Positions 19,043-28,552 of a stretch of DNA of 64,000 nucleotides are shown piece after piece. How positions within the stretch are numbered: the stretch's first letter is position 1; each line of letters begins with the position of its first letter. The DNA comes from an uncultured bacterium (GTDB lineage Bacteria > Bacillota > Clostridia > Lachnospirales > Lachnospiraceae). Where the stretch lies: the NCBI GenBank assembly GCA_947574055.1, contig CANPIC010000002.1, forward strand, positions 1-64,000, given 5' to 3'. A program made the translations under genes and the position numbers. The notes beneath the pieces were generated by a model that was not told where the DNA came from, did not search any database, and was given only the letters and a program-made list of their open reading frames with translations.

Positions 19043-20941
19043 ATGGAAAACAAAAATGAGTTCAAACCGTTTATTCCGGCGGACAGGGTAGTGCCGGAAC
19101 TGACGGTTACGTCCATCATCATCGGCGCTTTGCTGGCCGTGATGTTTGGCGGTGCCAATGCGTATCTGGGTCTGCGCGTGGGCATGACGGTGTCGGCGTC
19201 TATCCCGGCGGCAGTTATTTCCATGGGGATTATCCGTGTGATTTTGAAACGGGACTCCATTCTGGAAAATAATATGGTACAAACCATCGGCTCTGCGGGT
19301 GAATCGGTGGCAGCCGGCGCGATCTTTACCATGCCTGCCCTGTTTATGTGGGCGACAGAGTCCGGCAGTGCCAATCCTTCTTTGCTGGAGATCTCGCTGA
19401 TTGCGCTCTGCGGCGGCGTGCTGGGCGTATTGTTTATGATTCCTCTGCGTTCTGCGCTGATCGTGGAGGAGCATGGGAAGCTCCCTTACCCGGAAGGACA
19501 GGCATGTGCGGAAGTACTGCTGGCCGGAGAAGAAGGCGGTGCCAAAGCCGGTACGGTATTTGCTGGGCTGGGCATTGCCGCAGCTTATAAGTTCATTGCG
19601 GATGGTCTGAAGCTGTTCCCCAGTGAAGTGGATTTCGAAATCAAAAGCTATAAAGGAGCCGGTATCGGCATGGATGTGCTCCCGGCATTGGCAGGTGTGG
19701 GTTACATCTGCGGTCCCAAAGTATCTTCCTATCTGCTGGCCGGCGGAACGGTGGGCTGGTTTGTGCTGATGCCCCTGATTGTGCTGTTTGGCGGCGATAT
19801 GATACTGTATCCTGCCACGGCGCCGGTGAGCGAACTGGGCACCTGGGGGATCTGGGGCGGATTCATCCGCTACATCGGTGCGGGCGCAGTGGCGGCCGGC
19901 GGTATCCTTTCGCTGATCAAGTCTCTGCCCATGATCCTGCGCACCTTTAAGCAGGCCATGGCCGTATATGGCAAAAAGTCTGCACAGAACAACCGTCTGA
20001 GCAAAGACTTGCCGATGAATATCGTGATGATCATTGTCGGTGTGATTGCCATTGCCATGTGGCTGATCCCGGCGATTCCGGTCAATCTGATAGGCGCTAT
20101 CATTATTATCGTGTTCGGGTTTTTCTTTGCCACGGTATCTTCCAGAATGGTGGGTATCGTAGGCAGTTCCAACAATCCGGTCTCCGGTATGGCCATTGCC
20201 ACACTGCTGATCGCCACCATGCTTTTAAAGGCCAGCGGTAATATTGGGATGCCGGGTATGATCGCTGCCATCACAATCGGTTCCATTATCTGTATCATTG
20301 CAGCTATCGCAGGTGATACCTCACAGGATTTAAAGACCGGTTTTATCGTAGGCGCGACACCCGTAAAACAGCAGATGGGTGAGCTGATCGGTGTGGTTGT
20401 ATCTGCCATTGCCATCGGCGGTGTACTTTATCTTCTGAGTACGGCGTGGGGGTATGGTTCCCAGGAACTGCCCGCTCCGCAGGCGACGCTGATGAAGATG
20501 GTAGTAGAAGGTGTCATGGGCGGCGAACTGCCATGGGCCCTGATTTTCTGCGGTGCGTTTATTGCGATCGTGGTGGAGATCCTGCAGATACCGGTGCTGC
20601 CTTTTGCTGTAGGATTGTATCTGCCGATTCACCTGAGTACTCCTATCATGGTAGGTGGCCTGATCCGGCTGTATTATGATAAAAAGAAAATGGATTCCGA
20701 AGAGGACAGAAAGCAGATGGTAGAAAACGGCGTTTTGTATTCTTCCGGTCTGATCGCAGGCGAAGGCCTGGTGGGCATCCTGCTGGCAGTATTTGCCATC
20801 ATTCCGTTTGGCGCGGGCACGCTGGGAGATTTCCTTGGCACCTGCCTTGGCATCAATTTAGGCAACTGGGGGGGGCTGTTTGTTTTCGCTCTTTTGTGTG
20901 CCACAATCATACTTTTTATCAGGAAAAAGAAAAAAGCGTAA
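19043..20941 (+). CDS. OPT family oligopeptide transporter
   Basis: ELTVTSIIIGALLAVMFGGANAYLGLRVGMTVSASIPAAV; many TM helices; ATG at 19043 after GAAAGGTGG. Confidence 0.92.
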   Translation: MENKNEFKPFIPADRVVPELTVTSIIIGALLAVMFGGANAYLGLRVGMTVSASIPAAVISMGIIRVILKRDSILENNMVQTIGSAGESVAAGAIFTMPALFMWATESGSANPSLLEISLIALCGGVLGVLFMIPLRSALIVEEHGKLPYPEGQACAEVLLAGEEGGAKAGTVFAGLGIAAAYKFIADGLKLFPSEVDFEIKSYKGAGIGMDVLPALAGVGYICGPKVSSYLLAGGTVGWFVLMPLIVLFGGDMILYPATAPVSELGTWGIWGGFIRYIGAGAVAAGGILSLIKSLPMILRTFKQAMAVYGKKSAQNNRLSKDLPMNIVMIIVGVIAIAMWLIPAIPVNLIGAIIIIVFGFFFATVSSRMVGIVGSSNNPVSGMAIATLLIATMLLKASGNIGMPGMIAAITIGSIICIIAAIAGDTSQDLKTGFIVGATPVKQQMGELIGVVVSAIAIGGVLYLLSTAWGYGSQELPAPQATLMKMVVEGVMGGELPWALIFCGAFIAIVVEILQIPVLPFAVGLYLPIHLSTPIMVGGLIRLYYDKKKMDSEEDRKQMVENGVLYSSGLIAGEGLVGILLAVFAIIPFGAGTLGDFLGTCLGINLGNWGGLFVFALLCATIILFIRKKKKA

Positions 20942-20951
20942 GCCCGGTAAT

Positions 20952-21311
20952 ATGTATATGAAAAAAAAGAAAGATAATTTTCTGGATTATATTCCCAAGC
21001 ATAACAGTCTGTTTCCCTTTGCGGAAAATGGAGACGGTAATGTGGAGATCATGAGAAAAAACCGGGGCCTGTTTAACCGGATTGCACAGATTTGTTTCAG
21101 GAAGCCGAAAGTGAGCAAGATTGAACTGGACAGGTTTGGCAGTTTTATCTGGCAACAGATTGACGGACAAAAAGATGTATATCAGATCGGCAGACTGGTA
21201 AAAGATAAGTTTGGGGAAGACGCAGAGCCGTTGTATGAGCGTCTGGCAAAGTTTCTTCATATATTGCGCAGCAATGATTTTATTGTATATGTAAATCTGC
21301 AGAAAAAGTGA
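20952..21311 (+). CDS. PqqD-like small protein
   Basis: ELDRFGSFIWQQIDGQKDVYQIGRLVKDKFGEDAEPLYERLAKFLHIL PqqD-fold pattern. Confidence 0.65.
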   Translation: MYMKKKKDNFLDYIPKHNSLFPFAENGDGNVEIMRKNRGLFNRIAQICFRKPKVSKIELDRFGSFIWQQIDGQKDVYQIGRLVKDKFGEDAEPLYERLAKFLHILRSNDFIVYVNLQKK

Positions 21312-21320
21312 GGCAAGGAC

Positions 21321-22766
21321 ATGGGCGTTTTATCAGATCTGGAACCTAAGAATGTGTTTGCATACTTCGAGGAAATATGCGGGATTCCGCATCCTTCCTA
21401 TCAGGAGAAGCAACTGAGTGACTATTGTGTGAAATTTGCCGAAAGCCGCGGGCTGGAGGTACACCAGGATTCTCTTGGAAATGTTATCATTATCAAGGAG
21501 GCCACAGCGGGCTATGAGTCGGTGGAGCCGCTGATTATCCAGGGACATCTGGATATGGTCTGTGAAAAGGAACCAGGCTGTGAGATCGACTTTGCAAAAG
21601 ACGGCCTGTGTCTGTATGTGGATGGAGATTATATCACTGCCCGGGGGACGACTCTGGGCGGTGATGACGGGATTGCCGTCGCTATGGCACTGGCTATTCT
21701 GGACAGTGACAGTCTGGAACATCCCCGCATGGAAATGGTCTTTACCGTCAGTGAGGAAGTGGGGATGGAAGGGGCATCGGCCATTGATCTGTCGATGTTA
21801 AAGGGCCATAAATTGCTGAACCTGGATTCCGAAGAAGAAGGGTATCTTCTGACAAGCTGTGCCGGGGGATGCCGGGCCAATATAGGCCTGCCTGCTGTCT
21901 ATGAAACAAAGCAGGGAAAGGGATATCATGTCTGTGTGAAAGGCCTGACCGGCGGACATTCCGGTGCGGAGATTGACAAGGGCCGGGCAAATGCCAATCT
22001 GGTACTGGGCCGACTCTTGCTGACGCTGGAAAAGGCGGTGCCTTATGGGATCGTGTCTATGGCCGGTGGCCTGAAAGACAATGCCATTCCCCGGGAATCC
22101 GCCGCATATCTGCTTGTGGATGAGGCAGAAGAAGAAAAGTTCAGGACACTGGTGTCGGAAACAGAGCGGGTGATTCGCACTGAATATGCGGTCACCGAAC
22201 CGGATCTGCATATTACGGCAGAAGCGGATGGCATGGCAGAGGCCAAAGTGCTGACGGCCGGGAGCCACAGGGCAGTGCTCACACTGCTTAACCTGCTGCC
22301 AAACGGAATCCAGTCCATGAGCGCCGATATCAAGGGTCTGGTGGAGACCTCGCTCAATCTGGGGATTCTGAAGTTAGGGGAGACGGAGCTGGAACTGCAC
22401 TATGCAGTCAGAAGTTCCGTGCAGACTGCGAAAGAATTTCTGGTGGAGAAGCTCCGCTGCCTGACGGAGATGCTGGGCGGCAGGCTGACTCTGGAGGGTG
22501 TGTATCCGGCATGGGAGTACAGAAAAGATTCCGTACTGCGGGATGATATGGTGCGGATCTACCAAGAGATGTTTGGGAAAGAGCCGGTGATTCAGGCAAT
22601 CCACGCGGGCCTGGAATGTGGGCTGCTGGCCGGCAAAATTGAAAATCTGGATGCGGTTTCCATCGGCCCGGATATGGTCGGCATCCATACGACAGAAGAG
22701 AAACTGAGCATATCTTCTACCAAAAGATTATGGGAATATGTGACAGAGATCATTAGACAGAAATAA
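21321..22766 (+). CDS. pepD: Aminoacyl-histidine dipeptidase (M20)
   Basis: IQGHLDMVCEK, TLGGDDGIAVAMALAIL, GHSGAEIDKGRANAN. Confidence 0.95.
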   Translation: MGVLSDLEPKNVFAYFEEICGIPHPSYQEKQLSDYCVKFAESRGLEVHQDSLGNVIIIKEATAGYESVEPLIIQGHLDMVCEKEPGCEIDFAKDGLCLYVDGDYITARGTTLGGDDGIAVAMALAILDSDSLEHPRMEMVFTVSEEVGMEGASAIDLSMLKGHKLLNLDSEEEGYLLTSCAGGCRANIGLPAVYETKQGKGYHVCVKGLTGGHSGAEIDKGRANANLVLGRLLLTLEKAVPYGIVSMAGGLKDNAIPRESAAYLLVDEAEEEKFRTLVSETERVIRTEYAVTEPDLHITAEADGMAEAKVLTAGSHRAVLTLLNLLPNGIQSMSADIKGLVETSLNLGILKLGETELELHYAVRSSVQTAKEFLVEKLRCLTEMLGGRLTLEGVYPAWEYRKDSVLRDDMVRIYQEMFGKEPVIQAIHAGLECGLLAGKIENLDAVSIGPDMVGIHTTEEKLSISSTKRLWEYVTEIIRQK

Positions 22767-22801
22767 GATATGACTGATATCCGCAGGTAAAGCGGAAGTG
22801 A

Positions 22802-22845
22802 ACAGCTGACAGAGGCGCCGGAGAGCGTTCTGCCAGCTGTTTTTG
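22802..22845 (+). terminator. Rho-independent terminator after pepD
   Basis: ACAGCTG...CAGCTGT stem with inner CAGA/TCTG, then TTTTTG. Confidence 0.75.
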
Positions 22846-22903
22846 TCTGCTATGGTCTATATTCCCGCTATTTGCCAAAACAGCCAGATCAATAAAATAA
22901 GTC

Positions 22904-22932
22904 TTGACTTTTGATTCTTTTGATATTATCAT
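22904..22932 (+). promoter_or_regulatory. Promoter of the SPFH gene cluster
   Basis: TTGACT (22904-22909), 17 bp, TATCAT (22927-22932). Confidence 0.55.
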
Positions 22933-22980
22933 ATAAATATAAAGAACGATGATCAAGTACAGAAGGCAGGAGGAGAGGAT

Positions 22981-24000
22981 ATGGCAATCAGGTACAGAAA
23001 ATTTCAACCGACGGATTATGTGATCAAGGTAAGACAGGGCAGAGTCATTGAGGAAGGGCCGGGCCTTTCCTGTCTGTATAATACAATGACCACGAGTCTG
23101 ATGGTTTTACCGGCTACGGCTTTTGACAGTGGATTTGCGTTTGACGACATGATGACGGCAGATTTCCAGAAGATCAATGTGCAGGGAGATATTTCTTATA
23201 TCATAGCGGATTATGGCCGGGCTTCCCGGATGGTCAATTTTTCCTATGGAGACAGAGGCGGGGCATATGAAATGGTACTGAATGAAGCGCGGCTGCGGAT
23301 GGCAAAGCGCATTATGAGTCTGACTAAGGTATATACGGCCACCTACCTCAGTGCCAAAACGGTGAAGGAAGCCGTCAAATCTGCCAATGAACTGGCCGGA
23401 GCATTGCGGCAGGCGCTGCGGGCAGATGAGACAATCAAGGATTTTGGGCTGGAAATCCTGGCGGTTTCGATCCTTGGCATTATGCCGCAGCCGGATACAA
23501 GGAAAGCACTGGAGGCTGCCACGCGGGAAGAGATATTAAAACAGCAGGATGATGCGATTTATAAGAGGCGTAACGCAGCCATCGAGCAGGAACGGGCCAT
23601 TAAAGAGAATGAACTGAATACAGAGATTCGGATAGCGGAAAAGGCAAGAGAGAAAAAGGAAAGAGAGATGGAGACAAAGCGTATGCTGCAGGAGAAGCAG
23701 GCGCAGCTGGACGCAGGCAGGATCGAAAAGGAGATTGAACTGGAGGAGGAGCGGCGCAGGCTGGTGGATCTGCAGACAGAGAACGAGAGGAAAAAATCTG
23801 ATGCCAGAGCGTATGATTCGCAGGTACTGCTGCATACTCTGGCAGGAGTGGACGCGGAGATCGTCAAAGCACTCACAGTCAGTGGTATGGACAGCCGGGC
23901 CCTGATTGCCAAAGCATTTGCCGAAATCGGAGATAAAGCGGATAAGATAGGTGTGCTCAATGTATCACCGGATCTGCTGGAAACATTGTCCAGAGCATAG
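22981..24000 (+). CDS. SPFH/band-7 domain protein with Glu/Arg-rich coiled coil
   Basis: SPFH-like N-terminal half then AIEQERAIKENELNTEIRIAEKAREKKEREMETKRMLQEKQ. Confidence 0.82.
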   Translation: MAIRYRKFQPTDYVIKVRQGRVIEEGPGLSCLYNTMTTSLMVLPATAFDSGFAFDDMMTADFQKINVQGDISYIIADYGRASRMVNFSYGDRGGAYEMVLNEARLRMAKRIMSLTKVYTATYLSAKTVKEAVKSANELAGALRQALRADETIKDFGLEILAVSILGIMPQPDTRKALEAATREEILKQQDDAIYKRRNAAIEQERAIKENELNTEIRIAEKAREKKEREMETKRMLQEKQAQLDAGRIEKEIELEEERRRLVDLQTENERKKSDARAYDSQVLLHTLAGVDAEIVKALTVSGMDSRALIAKAFAEIGDKADKIGVLNVSPDLLETLSRA

Positions 24001-24019
24001 GAGAGAACGGAGGAAGGGT

Positions 24020-24964
24020 ATGAGGGATCGGGAGACGGAGAGAGGCCTGCATAAAATTGTACTCGTAACGAGAAAAACCAGACTGGCAGAACTGGTTGGC
24101 AGATACAATACATTGGAACAGGCCCGGTTTTATCTGGAACATCTGGGCGCGGACTTTTCTGATTATCAGAAAGAAGAGGAGAATTACAGACTGGCAGTGA
24201 AGACTGTTTTACAGACGGCTTTGCGTTTTGCACGGGTGCAGGAAATCGACCGGGAATTTGTCCCTGGTATGATCTTTGGCAAAGAGGATATCGTGATCGC
24301 TGTGGGGCAGGACGGTCTGGTGGCCAATGTGATGAAATACCTGGATGGCCAGCCCCTTATCGGTGTCAATCCGGATATCCGGCGATGGGACGGAGTATTG
24401 CTTCCTTTTGAGGCCGGCGCACTGGCAGCGCTTTTGCCCCGGGTGATAACCGGGGAGTATACGACAAGAGAAGTCACGATGGCAAAGGCCCGGACCGGAG
24501 ACGGCCAATGTATGCTGGCAGTGAATGATTTGTTCATTGGCTGCCGCTCCCATGCCTCTGCCCGTTATGATGTGATCTGGAACGATGACAGAGAGAAGCA
24601 GTCATCAAGCGGCATCCTTGTCTCCACAGGGCTGGGAGCCACGGGCTGGTATCGGTCTGTGATGGCGCAGGCGGGCCGGATGGCGGCTCTGTTTGGCCTG
24701 GGTCATATCAGTGAACGTGTGCCCGGCTGGGATGAGGATCAGCTGATCTTTGTGGTACGGGAGCCTTACCCGAGCCGGTCCACCCAGGCCGGGATCGTAT
24801 ATGGGAAGATCGGTGCCAAGGACAACTTTCAGGTCATTTCTCAAATGGCCCGGGGCGGTGTCGTCTTTTCCGATGGGATGGAACAGGATACTCTGGAGTT
24901 TCATGCAGGCAGCCGGGTCACTGTCAGCATCGCGGAAAGAAAAGGCAGACTGGTGACGGCATAA
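24020..24964 (+). CDS. NAD(H)-kinase-like (ATP-NAD kinase fold) protein
   Basis: IVIAVGQDGLVANVMKYLDGQPLIGVNPD and SSSGILVSTGLGATGWYRSVM resemble NAD kinase GGDGT and STPTGSTAY-type motifs. Confidence 0.75.
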   Translation: MRDRETERGLHKIVLVTRKTRLAELVGRYNTLEQARFYLEHLGADFSDYQKEEENYRLAVKTVLQTALRFARVQEIDREFVPGMIFGKEDIVIAVGQDGLVANVMKYLDGQPLIGVNPDIRRWDGVLLPFEAGALAALLPRVITGEYTTREVTMAKARTGDGQCMLAVNDLFIGCRSHASARYDVIWNDDREKQSSSGILVSTGLGATGWYRSVMAQAGRMAALFGLGHISERVPGWDEDQLIFVVREPYPSRSTQAGIVYGKIGAKDNFQVISQMARGGVVFSDGMEQDTLEFHAGSRVTVSIAERKGRLVTA

Positions 24965-25187
24965 GAAAGGGCCGGCGGGCGGCGCAGATACAGGATATAA
25001 AGGTTTTATGAAGATTTTCTTATTTCTCTTGCGCTTTGACGGGAAAAAGATTATGCTGTTTAGTAAATATTGGCAGACAGGGGAAATAAGGGGAAAGGAA
25101 CGACCATGGTGCAGGCGGATCATAAGAAGTTTTTGGCTGTATCATCAGAAAACAGGTCTGTATTTTATGTCTGCATGAGGGGGCTGG

Positions 25188-26120
25188 ATGATGGAACATT
25201 TTCATGGATATGAGATGTCAGAAGAAGAGAAAACCTGGTTTGAAACATATGATATCAATGGTTTTGACAGACCGTCCGTTGCCACTGATATGGCTGTTTT
25301 TTCCATTATGGGGATGGATTCCGGGAACGGGGGACGCACCAATCACCGGAAAGACCCTGAAAAGAGACTGAAGCTGTTGCTGATCCGCAGAGCTTCTTAT
25401 CCTTACAGAGATTGCTGGGCACTGCCGGGCGGTTTTTGCAGGAGAGGAGAGACTACAGCGGAGACGGCCAGCCGGGAATTACAGGAAGAGACCGGCGTGC
25501 GGGATGCTTATCTGCAGCCATTTGCCATTTTCAGCAAGGCAGGGCGTGATCCCCGGGGCTGGATTATCTCACATGCGTTTCTGACGCTGATTGACGGTGA
25601 AAAATATCAGGTTCATGAAGGGACGGATGCCTGGGAGGCTCAGTGGTTTTGCCTGGATATTGAGAAAGAGCAGACGGACCGGCTGGTAGATGCTTTTCAC
25701 GCCAGTGTTACGAACAGATATCATCTGCGTCTCTCCTGTACTGCGCATGAGGAACTCCAACTGACTGCACTGGTCAATGAGCGGAAAGAATTTGTCCGTT
25801 TTCATGAGAAAGCAGATTATGAGATTGTAAGCAGTGCAGGGCTCGCTTTTGACCATGCCCAGATTATTCTGCGTGCATTTCTGCATTTGCAGGATCAGGT
25901 GGAGAGTGGCGGAAAAATGGTCTTTGATCTGATGCCGGAGTATTTTACGCTGTCAGAACTGCAAAAGGCCTATGAATCCGTACTTGGCAGAGCACTTGTC
26001 GCGACCAATTTCCGCAGAAAGATTGCAGATTATGTGACCGAGACGGAGCAGGTTCTGGAAGGCGCGGGGCACAGACCGGCCAGACTGTTCCGCAGAAATC
26101 TGGAGGCATTTTACCGTTAA
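25188..26120 (+). CDS. Nudix hydrolase with C-terminal winged-helix, NrtR-like
   Basis: GGFCRRGETTAETASRELQEETGV Nudix box; C-terminal FTLSELQKAYESVLGRALVATNFRRKI. Confidence 0.85.
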   Translation: MMEHFHGYEMSEEEKTWFETYDINGFDRPSVATDMAVFSIMGMDSGNGGRTNHRKDPEKRLKLLLIRRASYPYRDCWALPGGFCRRGETTAETASRELQEETGVRDAYLQPFAIFSKAGRDPRGWIISHAFLTLIDGEKYQVHEGTDAWEAQWFCLDIEKEQTDRLVDAFHASVTNRYHLRLSCTAHEELQLTALVNERKEFVRFHEKADYEIVSSAGLAFDHAQIILRAFLHLQDQVESGGKMVFDLMPEYFTLSELQKAYESVLGRALVATNFRRKIADYVTETEQVLEGAGHRPARLFRRNLEAFYR

Positions 26121-26121
26121 G

Positions 26122-26814
26122 ATGACAGGCGGGAAAGGAAAAGAGCATGGCAGTGAAAGGGTCACTGGCAGAAGGGAGGAACTGGTTACGGGCAGGAAAA
26201 AGTATTTGCGCATGGCAGGGATGTTGTGCCTGGCTGCCTTTTTGGTGCTGTATCTTTTTTATGGCAGAGGCGGAAAAGGGATAAGGCTTTGTCCGGTCCG
26301 GGAAATCAGCCCTCAGGATGTGGTTTATTTTTGCCAGCAGGATGAGCGGTGGGCGAATGAGCATCTGGGCAGCGCCAGTGATACGATGGCATCCTCCGGC
26401 TGCCTTGTCTGTGCTCTGGCTTCGGGGCTGGATATGCAGGCCGCCGCGTCGGATTCTGACTTTTACATCACAGCAGGCGCATTGAATCAGGCTCTGTCCG
26501 AAGCGGGTGCCTATACGGAGGGCGGCGCCGTGATCTGGGACCGTATTTCCCTGGCAGTGCCGGGAACGGTGAGTTATGTGGCCGATGAGGTGGACAGAGA
26601 GGAGATCGACCGGTTTCTGGAGCAGGGGATCTGTCCGGCAGTCAGGGTACGCATCAAGGGGGTCGGCTCCTGGCACTGGGTATTGCTGATTGGTGCCGAT
26701 CAGGATGGATATCTTTGTATGGACCCCATGTCGTCTGCAGAACAGCCGGTTTCTCTGCGCGCGTTCGGAAACCGGGTGTATGCTATGCGTGCCGTCTATT
26801 TTATGGATAACTAA
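26122..26814 (+). CDS. Membrane-anchored papain-like (C39-like) protein
   Basis: N-terminal TM; QQDERWANEHLGS...SSGCLVCALASGLD and SWHWVLLIGADQDGYLCMDP. Confidence 0.7.
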   Translation: MTGGKGKEHGSERVTGRREELVTGRKKYLRMAGMLCLAAFLVLYLFYGRGGKGIRLCPVREISPQDVVYFCQQDERWANEHLGSASDTMASSGCLVCALASGLDMQAAASDSDFYITAGALNQALSEAGAYTEGGAVIWDRISLAVPGTVSYVADEVDREEIDRFLEQGICPAVRVRIKGVGSWHWVLLIGADQDGYLCMDPMSSAEQPVSLRAFGNRVYAMRAVYFMDN

Positions 26815-26825
26815 AACTGTTTGTG

Positions 26826-26852
26826 GCAGCCTGTGACAGGGCTGCTTTTTGT
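26826..26852 (+). terminator. Rho-independent terminator
   Basis: GCAGCC-TGTGACAG-GGCTGC followed by TTTTTG. Confidence 0.8.
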
Positions 26853-26934
26853 TTTCTTCTGCTGTACATGATTGCCTAAATGCCACCGGGATGATATGAT
26901 AGAGCAATATAATGATGCAAAGGAGGTCAATGAA

Positions 26935-28332
26935 ATGAAAGATGACGGAAATACGGCCAATCATCCGCACGAGGGAAAGACGCGCAGCAGCTTTTCCGGA
27001 AAGCTGGGCTATGTCCTGGCGGTGGCCGGATCAGCGGTGGGGCTTGGTAATATCTGGCGTTTTCCCTATCTGGCGGCGAAATATGGCGGGGGTATATTTT
27101 TGCTGGTGTATCTGGTTTTGATGCTGACGTTCGGTTATGCCCTGATCGTATCAGAAACTGCCCTGGGGAGGATGACAAAGCGCAGTCCGGTAGGGGCTTT
27201 TCAGACGTTTGGCAAAGGGCTGCCTTTTCGGCTGGGAGGCTGGATCAATGCGGTGATTCCCATGCTGATCGTACCATATTACAGCGTAATCGGAGGCTGG
27301 GTGACAAAGTATCTGTTTGAGTATCTGCGGGGAAGTACACAGTCTCTGGCATCGGATGACTATTTTTCCGGCTTTATTGCAGATGGGATGGGGGCCGGAT
27401 TCTGGTTCCTGATCTTTGCCCTGATGGTGGTGGCTGTTTTGTTTGGCGGAGTAAAACAGGGCGTGGAACGGGTTTCCAAGGTGATGATGCCGCTGCTGGT
27501 ATTGCTGGCTGTGTTCGTAGCCGGGTATTCCATGACCAGACCAGGGGCATGGGAAGGCGTGAAATATTTCCTGGTTCCCAATGTGGAGAATTTTTCCTGG
27601 ATGACAGTGGTTGCTGCCATGGGGCAGATGTTTTATTCTCTGTCTATTGCCATGGGTATCCTCTATACGTATGGTTCCTATATTAAAAAAGAAGTGGATA
27701 TCGAGAAATCCACCACGCAGGTGGAACTCTTTGATACGGCTATCGCCATGCTGGCCGGTCTGATGATCATCCCGGCGGTTTTTGCTTTTTCTGGCGGTGA
27801 TCCCAATACCCTGAAGGCAGGTCCCTCGCTGATGTTTATTACCATTCCCAAAGTATTTGCAAGTATGGGATTTGGCACTGGGGCCGGTGTGATGTTTTTC
27901 CTGCTGGTACTGCTTGCGGCACTGACAAGCGCCATCTCCCTGGCGGAATCCGGTGTTTCCACGTTTGAGGACCAGCTGGGGCTTAACCGCAGTCGCTCCG
28001 TGTTGTTGATGGGAGCTGTCATTGTTGTGTTTGGCCTGGCTTCCGCCCTGGGCTTTGGTGTGCTTGACTTTGTTACGATCCTGGGCATGTCCATTCTGGA
28101 CTTCTTTGATTTTATGACCAATTCCCTGATGATGCCCGTTGCGGCTCTGGCTACCTGTTTTCTGATTACCCGTGTGGTAGGGCTTGACAAAATCGCCGGC
28201 GAAGTGGAGCAGTCTTCGGCTTTTAAACGCAAAAAAATGTACAACCTGTTTATGAAATACCTGGCGCCTGTCTGTATTGCGGTCATTTTGCTTAGTTCTG
28301 TTGCCAATGTGCTGGGATGGATTTCCATGTGA
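26935..28332 (+). CDS. Sodium-dependent transporter, NSS family
   Basis: SFSGKLGYVLAVAGSAVGLGNIWRFPYLAAKYGGGIFLLVYL; AGGAGGT RBS. Confidence 0.95.
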   Translation: MKDDGNTANHPHEGKTRSSFSGKLGYVLAVAGSAVGLGNIWRFPYLAAKYGGGIFLLVYLVLMLTFGYALIVSETALGRMTKRSPVGAFQTFGKGLPFRLGGWINAVIPMLIVPYYSVIGGWVTKYLFEYLRGSTQSLASDDYFSGFIADGMGAGFWFLIFALMVVAVLFGGVKQGVERVSKVMMPLLVLLAVFVAGYSMTRPGAWEGVKYFLVPNVENFSWMTVVAAMGQMFYSLSIAMGILYTYGSYIKKEVDIEKSTTQVELFDTAIAMLAGLMIIPAVFAFSGGDPNTLKAGPSLMFITIPKVFASMGFGTGAGVMFFLLVLLAALTSAISLAESGVSTFEDQLGLNRSRSVLLMGAVIVVFGLASALGFGVLDFVTILGMSILDFFDFMTNSLMMPVAALATCFLITRVVGLDKIAGEVEQSSAFKRKKMYNLFMKYLAPVCIAVILLSSVANVLGWISM

Positions 28333-28392
28333 CAAACATCGGCCATGAAAGCGGTCCTGTTCCTTCTATTTTAAGAAACTGTACAGAAAATA

Positions 28393-28421
28393 TTGGTATT
28401 TTGTGCAAAGAGTTGTATAAT
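28393..28421 (+). promoter_or_regulatory. Promoter of the Hsp90-like operon
   Basis: TTGGTA (28393-28398), 17 bp, TATAAT (28416-28421). Confidence 0.6.
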
Positions 28422-28552
28422 ATCCATAAGCAGCAAGAGTAAGTCAGATTGTAGCAACATAAAAGTGGACTAAAATGAGCCCGAACGGGAGAGATGGGGA
28501 TCGGCAGCTGAGGAGGATTCCGCCCATGGGCAGGGAAATGAGGGGAAGAAGG

